Of a stretch of DNA of 64,000 nt, positions 58,290-64,000 are shown one piece after another (within the stretch, counting starts at the first letter, position 1; the number at the start of each line of letters is the position of its first letter). Below the pieces are notes generated by a model. The model had not been told where the DNA came from. It made no database searches and was given only the letters and a program-made list of their open reading frames with translations. A program made the translations under genes and the position numbers. Source of the stretch: Chitinophagaceae bacterium (GTDB lineage Bacteria > Bacteroidota > Bacteroidia > Chitinophagales > Chitinophagaceae); contig JADJFD010000001.1 of NCBI GenBank assembly GCA_016708765.1, positions 558,001 through 622,000 of the forward strand, written 5' to 3'.

Positions 58290-58979
58290 ATGAAATATTT
58301 ATCACTACTTATAGGAATTGCAGCAGTTAGTTTTGTTACAGGATGTGGCAGTAATTCTAGCGGAGAAACTAAGTATATTCCAAAAAACGATTCAACAGCT
58401 GTTTATACTCCTTCAGTACCAGATACAAATGGGATAGTACCAACGAATACAATAACAGCACCAGTATTAACACCGGCAACTACATCAACAACGATAACGC
58501 CTGTTCAAACTGCTTCTGTATCTGGAGCCGGACTTAATCCTGAGCATGGCAAACCTGGTCATCGTTGTGATCTTGCTGTAGGTGCTCCTTTAAACAGCAC
58601 TCCAACAAAACCTCAAGCACCAATTACTACCCCAACACTTACCAATACATCTGATATAAGTGCAAAAAACGCTACCATAGTTACTTCATCTCAACCGGTA
58701 AAACCTGCAGCTGCTGGAATGAATCCTGAACATGGTAAACCAGGTCATCGTTGCGACATAGCTGTAGGTGCGCCTTTAGATAGCAAACCTGCTGCAGTAA
58801 AGCCGGTAGAATCTCCTGTTATAACAAAACAGGAAGCTCCTGTTACACCTTTATTACCTGCTACCACTACGCCTACTGTGCCAACTACAACTCCAGTTGC
58901 GGCTGGTATGAATCCTGAACATGGTAAACCGGGACATCGTTGCGACATTGCTGTTGGTGCACCTTTACCAAAACAATAA
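58290..58979 (+). CDS. Lipoprotein with three copies of an NPEHGKPGHRCD motif
   Basis: The protein has 229 residues. Lipobox FVTGC (Cys19). A Thr/Pro-rich, low-complexity, likely flexible linker surrounds three nearly identical blocks at residues 81-101, 143-163 and 206-226, each with the pattern NPEHGKPGHRCDIAVGAPL. Every block has two His and one Cys at fixed spacing (H-G-x-P-G-H-R-C). I have seen this block at the C-terminus of small secreted proteins in Bacteroidota, without an assigned function. Metal or heme binding is a possibility. It starts seven bases before the DinB gene. Confidence 0.75.
   Translation: MKYLSLLIGIAAVSFVTGCGSNSSGETKYIPKNDSTAVYTPSVPDTNGIVPTNTITAPVLTPATTSTTITPVQTASVSGAGLNPEHGKPGHRCDLAVGAPLNSTPTKPQAPITTPTLTNTSDISAKNATIVTSSQPVKPAAAGMNPEHGKPGHRCDIAVGAPLDSKPAAVKPVESPVITKQEAPVTPLLPATTTPTVPTTTPVAAGMNPEHGKPGHRCDIAVGAPLPKQ
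58530..58592 (+). repeat. NPEHGKPGHRCD block, copy 1
   Basis: Encodes residues 81-101 of the lipoprotein (GLNPEHGKPGHRCDLAVGAP plus L). The three DNA copies differ in synonymous positions, so selection has kept the peptide rather than the DNA. Confidence 0.85.
58716..58778 (+). repeat. NPEHGKPGHRCD block, copy 2
   Basis: Encodes residues 143-163, starting 186 bases after copy 1; identical to copy 3 over the 21 residues apart from flanks. Confidence 0.85.
58905..58967 (+). repeat. NPEHGKPGHRCD block, copy 3
   Basis: Encodes residues 206-226 at the C-terminus, 189 bases after copy 2, with only three residues after it. Confidence 0.85.
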
Positions 58980-58985
58980 TTCAGC

Positions 58986-59493
58986 ATGGCAAGACCAGAC
59001 CTATCTTCTGCACCCGAATGGTACCATGGCTACATCAATGCGGTTAATGAAAATAATTTAACAGATGCATTAAAAAATCAAACAGCCTTGTTCAATACTT
59101 TTTTGAGTCGATAACAGATGAAAAAAAGAATTCCGCTATGCTGAAGGTAAGTGGTCGGTAAAAGAAGTCATTCAACATATCATTGATGCAGAAAGAGTAT
59201 TTACGTACAGAGCACTTCGCTTTGCCCGCAAGGACGAAACACCTCTTCCTGGATTTGACGAAAATACATATGCAGATAATGCAAAAACGGGTAATAGAAA
59301 ATGGGATGATTTATTAGAAGAATTCAATGCTCTTCGTCGTTCTTCAGAAATTCTTTTTAGTGCATTCGATGAAGATCAACTGAATGCTACAGGTATAGCC
59401 AGTGGCAACCCAGTTTCAGTTTTAGCAATCGGTTTTATTGTTGCTGGTCATGCTAATCATCATATCTCAGTTATTAAGGAGAGATACCTCTAA
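58986..59493 (+). CDS. DinB-family (DinB_2) protein, frameshifted twice
   Basis: From ATG 58986 the frame reads MARPDLSSAPEWYHGYINAV and ends early at TAA. Adding one T to the six-T run at 59099-59104 and one A to the seven-A run at 59121-59127 gives a continuous protein of about 169 residues. The rebuilt protein has FESITDEKKEFRYAEGKWSV, KEVIQHIIDAERVFTYRALRFARKD and the end AGHANHHISVIKERYL. The spaced His of the DinB/YfiT four-helix fold (IQHIIDAE and HANHH) are intact. Relatives are metal-dependent thiol or small-molecule transferases of uncertain function. Both changes are homopolymer contractions. Confidence 0.78.
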
Positions 59494-59508
59494 TTAACCC
59501 TTCAACAT

Positions 59509-59540
59509 AAAAGACGCTGCAAAAGCAACGTCCTTATTAT
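59509..59540. terminator. Bidirectional terminator between DinB and HesB/IscA genes
   Basis: An imperfect stem (AAGACGCTGC with GCAACGTCCTT) encloses AAAA, between two converging genes. Confidence 0.6.
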
Positions 59541-59563
59541 TTATTTACGATCTATTATGCTTC

Positions 59564-59908
59564 TTAAACTGCAAAGCTTGTCCCACATCCACAAGTTGTG
59601 CTTGCATTTGGATTCTTGAAAGTAAAACCACGGTTATTTAATCCATCCTGCCAATCTACCTGCATTCCTAGTAAATACATTTCATGCGACTTGTCCATTA
59701 TGCAGCCTATTCCGTCGACTTCAAAATGCTTGTCCTGTTCTGATGGCTGATCAAACCCCAGAATATAGGTCATACCAGAACAGCCCCCACCCTTTACTCC
59801 AATTCTTAAACGTTGAGTTGTATCAAATCCTTCCTCTAACATCAATCTTTTTATTTCGGCCAATGCTCCTTCAGTTAATGCAACCGGACATGTAATTGTG
59901 TTTTCCAT
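59564..59908 (-). CDS. HesB/IscA-type iron-sulfur assembly protein
   Basis: The protein has 114 residues from METITCPVAL (strictly MENTITCP, 59908); an upstream ATG at 59929 is possible. The A-type carrier ligands are present: a Cys in GGGCSGM and two in TTCGCG near the C-terminus. It passes Fe-S clusters to target proteins, probably together with a SUF system elsewhere. The family length is standard. Single gene. Confidence 0.92.
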   Translation of the reverse strand: MENTITCPVALTEGALAEIKRLMLEEGFDTTQRLRIGVKGGGCSGMTYILGFDQPSEQDKHFEVDGIGCIMDKSHEMYLLGMQVDWQDGLNNRGFTFKNPNASTTCGCGTSFAV

Positions 59909-60021
59909 ACTGCAAAAATAATTATTCATTTTTTAAGTCACATAATTTACAGTTGCGAAGTGCGGAATTTTAATATGGTTACTGATTGAAATATTGCGGC
60001 GTAAACTACCTACAATCAGCC

Positions 60022-60029
60022 TATTTTTG
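60022..60029 (+). promoter_or_regulatory. Candidate -7 element (TATTTTTG)
   Basis: A TAnnTTTG match 20 bases before the ATG at 60050. Confidence 0.35.
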
Positions 60030-60049
60030 TGGCAACTAAATTAATATCC

Positions 60050-60549
60050 ATGGATCTTTCCTTACTAAGTCTTATTGTAGCAGTAATTGCGATAGCAATA
60101 TCGCTTTATACTTTACTTAAAAAACACAAACTGTTATCGAAAACACAGGCCCTAAATATGACAGTACAGGCCTGCGTCTGCAAGCTTACGAAAGACTAGT
60201 TTTACTAGCCGAAAGAGTAGCATTGCCAAATCTTATCAGCAGATTAAATCAACCAGGAATTTCAGCAGTTGAAATGAAAATCATTTTAACTGAAAACATT
60301 AAGCATGAATTTGAATACAACAGTACACAACAGCTTTATGTAAGCCCCGTTAGTTGGGATGCTGTAAGGAATCTCAAAGAACAAAATATTATGATCATCA
60401 ATCAGGTGGCAGCCACTTTGCCTCCAACTGCATCTGCAGCAGAATTGAATAAAAAAATACTAGAAGTATTAATGGCTCAACCAAATGGAGCATTACATGA
60501 ACTGGTATTGCAAGCCTTAAATTTTGAAGCTAAAAAAATAATGAATTAA
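60050..60549 (+). CDS. Conserved membrane-anchored hypothetical protein, frameshifted
   Basis: ATG 60050 starts with one membrane segment (LSLLSLIVAVIAIAISLYTLL). The frame then needs one base added near 60149-60152 (a CCC run) to continue as PKYDSTGLRLQAYERLVLLA and on to 60549 (ERVALPNLISRLNQP, EFEYNSTQQLYVSPVSWDAVRNLKEQN). The rebuilt protein is about 167 residues: a short N-terminal anchor and a helical cytoplasmic domain. The pattern is familiar to me from many Bacteroidota, always unnamed. It lies 37 bases before the mutase gene on the same strand. Confidence 0.72.
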
Positions 60550-60586
60550 TTACGTCAAATTAAATTCATTGTAGTTAAACGATTAT

Positions 60587-62164
60587 ATGTCAGAAGAAAA
60601 TAAAAAATATACTGATTCGGGCATAGAAATAAAATCTCTATATTCAAGTAAAGACATCCCAACTTCAATCTTGGATAATGCAGAAGATTATTTACCTGGC
60701 AAATTTCCATATACAAGAGGTGTTCAAGACACTATGTACAGAGGCAGACTTTGGACAATGCGTCAATATGCCGGATTCAGTACTGCAGAAGAAAGTAATA
60801 AACGATATCATTATTTATTATCGCAAGGTGTAAATGGATTAAGTGTTGCTTTTGATTTACCCACACAAATTGGTTACGACAGCGACCATCCATTAGCTGA
60901 AGGAGAAGTTGGCAAAGTAGGTGTTGCCATTGATAGTATTGAAGATATTCAAACACTATTTGAAGGAATAAAATTGGAGGATGTTTCTACTTCGATGACT
61001 ATTAATGCAACAGGTTATATCTTATTAGGATTTTATGTTGCTTTAGCCAAACAGCAAGGAGCTGACTTAAAAAAAATATCAGGTACAATTCAAAATGATA
61101 TTCTAAAAGAATATGCTGCAAGAGGCACTTACATTTATCCGCCCAAACCTTCCATGCGGATCATTACAGATATATTTGAGTGGTGCAGCAAAGAAGTTCC
61201 TAAATGGAATACGATCTCTATTTCTGGCTATCATATAAGAGAAGCAGGTAGTACTGCCGTTCAGGAAATTGCTTTTACATTGGCAAATGGCAAAGCCTAC
61301 GTACAAGCTGCCTTGAAGAAAGGACTTGACATTAATGTTTTTGGCAAAAGGCTTTCTTTCTTTTTTAATGCACACAATAATTTATTTGAAGAAGTTGCTA
61401 AATTCAGAGCGGCAAGAAAAATGTGGGCACAGATTATGAAAGACCTTGGAGCTACTGACCCAAAAGCGATGATGCTTCGCTTTCATACGCAAACAGGCGG
61501 CAGTACATTAACAGCACAGCAACCATTAAATAATATTTCAAGAGTCACTATTCAAACTTTGGCTGCTGTATTGGGTGGCACTCAATCATTACATACTAAC
61601 GGATATGATGAAGCCTTAAGTCTTCCAACTGAAGAAGCTGCTAAAATTGCATTAAGAACACAGCAATTAGTTGCCTTTGAAAGCGGTGTTACTGAAACTG
61701 CTGATCCACTAGCAGGTTCCTTTTTCATTGAGTCATTAACGAATGAAATAGAACAAGCTGCTTATAAACTAATTGCTAAAATTGATGCAATGGGTGGAAG
61801 CGTTGCGGCCATTGAGCAAGGTTTTATACAAGATGAAATTGCAAGAAGTGCTTATGAATATCAGCGAAATATTGAAAGTGGTAAAAAAATAATTGTTGGT
61901 GTCAACCAATTTCAGTCAGAAGAAACGGAGACAATTCCTATTCTTAAAGTTGATGACAATATCAGAATAGTACAAACTGAAAAGCTACAAAAACTCCGCA
62001 GCAACCGTAATCACTCTAAATGTGATCAGATACTTCAGGACTTGAATGACAAAGCAAGCTCTGGCGAAAATATAATGCCTACTGTTGTAGAAGCTGTTGA
62101 AAACAAATGTACTTTGGGTGAGATTGCGGATACATTGCGGGAGATTTATGGAGAGCATAAGTAA
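60587..62164 (+). CDS. Methylmalonyl-CoA mutase-type acyl-CoA mutase, catalytic subunit
   Basis: The protein has 525 residues: only the TIM-barrel catalytic domain, no B12-binding domain (no DxHxxG). The N-terminal active site has TMYRGRLWTMRQYAGFSTAE with the Tyr, and PSMRI has the Arg, that in known enzymes select methylmalonyl-CoA over isobutyryl-CoA. GYHIREAGSTAVQEIAF and RFHTQTGGSTLTAQQP, of the cobalamin contact, are intact. The B12-binding partner must be elsewhere. It likely interconverts methylmalonyl-CoA and succinyl-CoA, but the substrate is inferred from few residues. Downstream gene is unrelated. Confidence 0.9.
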   Translation: MSEENKKYTDSGIEIKSLYSSKDIPTSILDNAEDYLPGKFPYTRGVQDTMYRGRLWTMRQYAGFSTAEESNKRYHYLLSQGVNGLSVAFDLPTQIGYDSDHPLAEGEVGKVGVAIDSIEDIQTLFEGIKLEDVSTSMTINATGYILLGFYVALAKQQGADLKKISGTIQNDILKEYAARGTYIYPPKPSMRIITDIFEWCSKEVPKWNTISISGYHIREAGSTAVQEIAFTLANGKAYVQAALKKGLDINVFGKRLSFFFNAHNNLFEEVAKFRAARKMWAQIMKDLGATDPKAMMLRFHTQTGGSTLTAQQPLNNISRVTIQTLAAVLGGTQSLHTNGYDEALSLPTEEAAKIALRTQQLVAFESGVTETADPLAGSFFIESLTNEIEQAAYKLIAKIDAMGGSVAAIEQGFIQDEIARSAYEYQRNIESGKKIIVGVNQFQSEETETIPILKVDDNIRIVQTEKLQKLRSNRNHSKCDQILQDLNDKASSGENIMPTVVEAVENKCTLGEIADTLREIYGEHK

Positions 62165-62249
62165 TAATCCCTTTGAACAGCGGAATGATATTTATAATAT
62201 AGTCACATTTATATTTTATTGCTAATTTCATTCCCCAATACTATTAATT

Positions 62250-63944
62250 ATGATGTTTAAAAAAATTAATGCTTTTGTAATTGCAGGCTCTGTTGCCGCT
62301 TTATTTTGTTTGGAAAGTAAAGCACAGCTTCCACCTTCTAAAATTGGGTTCGATACAATTGTAACTAAAACTGATGAAGGTCAATCTGAAATTCTGAACA
62401 AAAGAGTTGCCGAACTTGAAGAAGTATTAAAACAAAAAAACAACTCTACTACTAAACAACCTCAGACTTCCACTTCATTTATTACAGATAGTCTTGATAA
62501 ATACATTGAAAGAGGAATGCGGCAATGGCAAATCCCCGGACTGGCGATCTCCATTGTAAAAGATGGGAAAGTAATTGTAAGAAAGGGGTACGGAGTAAGA
62601 GAACTCGGAAAAAATGATAAAGTAGATGAAAATACTTTGTTTATCATTGCATCCAATTCAAAACTATTCACCGGAACTTCTATTGCAAAACTTGAATATG
62701 AGAAAAAACTTTCACTCAATGATAAAGTAACCCAATACATTCCCTGGTTTCAATTGTACGACAGCACTTCTACAAAACTGGCTAATATAAGAGATATGCT
62801 TTCTCATAGAATTGGGACAAAAACTTTTCAAGGCGATTTTACTTTCTGGGATTCTAACCTACCTAAGGATTCCATTGTATGGAAAATGAGACACCTGAAA
62901 CCTTCGGGAGAATTCCGCCAGGATTATGGTTATTGCAATTCCGGTTTTTTAGTTGCCGGACAAATTCTGGAAAAAATTACCGGACAAACATGGGAAAGCT
63001 ATGTAGAAGAAAATATGCTCAAGCCATTAGGAATGAACAATACATACATGAACACTGCAGGGCTTTCGCAAAGAGATAATATTGCTTATCCGCATAATAA
63101 TTTATACAGTTCCATTACAAAGATTCCATTTGACCTTGTAGATAATCTTGGTCCGGCAACAAGCATGGTTAGTAATGTAAAAGATTTAACCAATTGGCTG
63201 ATGTTACAATTAGACAGTGGCAAATACAATGGCAAAGAAGTACTACCCTGGTCAGTTTTACAAAAGACCAGAGACATAAATATTCTTACTGGTAGCCGTA
63301 AATCAAACTTCTACCCCACACACTTCCGGGGTTATGGTTTGGGTGTATATTCAACTGATTATAACGGGCGGCAAGTGTATTGGCATACTGGTGGCGCATT
63401 CGGACATGTAACCAATGTATGTTTTATACCGGAAGAAAATATTGGCATTACTATTTTGACCAATAACGATAACCAAAGCTTTTTTGAAGCACTCCGTTAC
63501 CAGATCATGGATGCATATCTTGGAGTTCCTTATACAGACCGTAGTAAATTTCAGTGGGGATTTTTTGAGCAGAATAAAAAACAAACTGATGCTACGCTGG
63601 CAGCAATGAAAAAAAGAGTAGATGCTAAAAATTATCCTTCTATTAAATTAGAAGAGTATACAGGCGAATATTTTAATACAGTTTACGGTAAGATCACCAT
63701 TTCAAAAAGCGACAATTTGCTTATTTGCCGTTTCCAACATCATCCGGATTTGATTGGCTATATGCAATACATGGATAATAATGAGTTTCAGGTTACTTAT
63801 TCAAATATTGGTTATGGAATTTACCCTGCAAAATTTTATGTAACAAATGGTAAGGCAAATGCTGTTGAAATAAAATCAAATGAATTTGTAGAAAGTGATG
63901 CTTATCTGTTTGCAAAAGATCCGCAAGGGTTGATGATAAAATAA
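62250..63944 (+). CDS. Serine hydrolase (beta-lactamase class C fold) with C-terminal DUF3471-like domain
   Basis: The protein has 564 residues and a signal peptide (to SKAQ, about 26). A short coiled coil (ILNKRVAELEEVLKQKN) precedes the hydrolase. The SxxK motif is SNSK (Ser135 to Lys138), the Tyr motif is YCN (DYGYCNSGF) and the third motif is HTGG (VYWHTGGAFGHV). The C-terminal 130 residues form a beta-rich extension (SIKLEEYTGEYFNTVYGKITI) like DUF3471. Substrate unknown; a periplasmic or extracellular peptidase/esterase is likely. Similar to, but not closely paralogous with, the 40007-41191 hydrolase. Confidence 0.9.
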   Translation: MMFKKINAFVIAGSVAALFCLESKAQLPPSKIGFDTIVTKTDEGQSEILNKRVAELEEVLKQKNNSTTKQPQTSTSFITDSLDKYIERGMRQWQIPGLAISIVKDGKVIVRKGYGVRELGKNDKVDENTLFIIASNSKLFTGTSIAKLEYEKKLSLNDKVTQYIPWFQLYDSTSTKLANIRDMLSHRIGTKTFQGDFTFWDSNLPKDSIVWKMRHLKPSGEFRQDYGYCNSGFLVAGQILEKITGQTWESYVEENMLKPLGMNNTYMNTAGLSQRDNIAYPHNNLYSSITKIPFDLVDNLGPATSMVSNVKDLTNWLMLQLDSGKYNGKEVLPWSVLQKTRDINILTGSRKSNFYPTHFRGYGLGVYSTDYNGRQVYWHTGGAFGHVTNVCFIPEENIGITILTNNDNQSFFEALRYQIMDAYLGVPYTDRSKFQWGFFEQNKKQTDATLAAMKKRVDAKNYPSIKLEEYTGEYFNTVYGKITISKSDNLLICRFQHHPDLIGYMQYMDNNEFQVTYSNIGYGIYPAKFYVTNGKANAVEIKSNEFVESDAYLFAKDPQGLMIK

Positions 63945-63952
63945 TTTTTACT

Positions 63953-63986
63953 AAAAAAAAAGCCATCCGTTCTGGATGGTTTTTTC
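63953..63986 (+). terminator. Terminator after the serine hydrolase gene
   Basis: A perfect CCATCC/GGATGG stem is flanked by A and T runs (AAAAAGCCATCC and GGATGGTTTTTT) around a five-base loop. Confidence 0.82.
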
Positions 63987-64000
63987 TTACGTTTAATTTT

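Noticed and set aside
58530..58967. Repeats in the His/Cys lipoprotein as a CRISPR or DNA-level repeat
   Set aside because: The units are spaced 186-189 bases, vary at synonymous sites and stay in frame; they are protein repeats.
1..64000. Prophage, insertion sequences, integrase or CRISPR-Cas
   Set aside because: No transposase, integrase, Cas or phage structural protein was recognised among the open frames.

Overview
The window reads as a chromosomal segment of a Bacteroidota bacterium, most likely of the family Chitinophagaceae. This is inferred from AT-rich DNA, TAnnTTTG-type -7 promoter elements, a DUF4270 lipoprotein, GSCFA and BetR-like proteins, an EF-G2 paralogue, a TPR histidine kinase, an FtcD fusion protein, many short Bacteroidota-style lipoproteins, and overall protein similarity as I recognise it. 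No tRNA, rRNA, CRISPR array, prophage or insertion sequence was seen. Nearly all genes look vertically inherited, and the accessory content is secreted or envelope proteins of unknown function.

Layout. 1-2.2 kb: 3' part of an ABC-F ATPase, then two BON-type proteins. 2.2-8.1 kb (minus): histidine degradation genes hutG, ftcD and hutI, a GNAT acetyltransferase and a thiolase. 8.2-15.9 kb (plus): S9 peptidase, RNA-binding protein, a small membrane protein, GMC oxidoreductase with a gluconate-dehydrogenase-subunit-3-like partner, a class I terpene-synthase-like protein, and a four-domain beta/gamma-crystallin protein. 16-18.6 kb: EF-G2 and a coiled-coil protein. 18.9-25.7 kb (minus): secreted proteins and lipoproteins beside a TPR histidine kinase and LuxR-type response regulator. 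A shared palindrome-like box lies about 60-70 bases upstream of three of these transcription units. 25.8-37.8 kb: dnaG, CYTH protein, M48 protease, plsY, prmA, pnp, rpsO, miaE, GSCFA protein, HMG-CoA lyase and a BetR-like regulator. 38.0-41.8 kb (plus): a five-gene run led by a putative secreted caspase-like protein. 41.8-46.4 kb (minus): rlmB-like, metK, DUF4270 lipoprotein and a glycogen-synthase N-domain. 46.5-64 kb (mostly plus): panC, flippase, hldE-C/rfaE2, ppk, ppx, panB, TonB receptor, ALDH7, subtilase, a lipoprotein with three copies of a His/Cys motif, DinB protein, HesB/IscA protein, acyl-CoA mutase and a serine hydrolase.

A dominant feature is that about a dozen otherwise well-conserved genes are broken by single-base length changes, nearly all in homopolymer runs: ABC-F, GNAT, S9 peptidase, terpene-synthase-like, a lipoprotein, the response regulator, pnp twice, miaE, panB, DinB twice, and a conserved hypothetical. 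Two more, hutG and rlmB, carry in-frame TGA codons. I read most of these as residual sequencing or assembly errors, so such genes are annotated as one reconstructed coding region each. Two of the runs (A9 in the S9 peptidase, A7 in ABC-F) could in principle support slippage and are worth an RNA or read check.

The most novel-looking elements are the caspase-like gene cluster and the palindrome in front of its divergent regulator, the GMC/terpene-synthase-like cluster, the putative two-component regulon box, the triple NPEHGKPGHRCD repeat protein, and an EF-G paralogue lacking the catalytic histidine.
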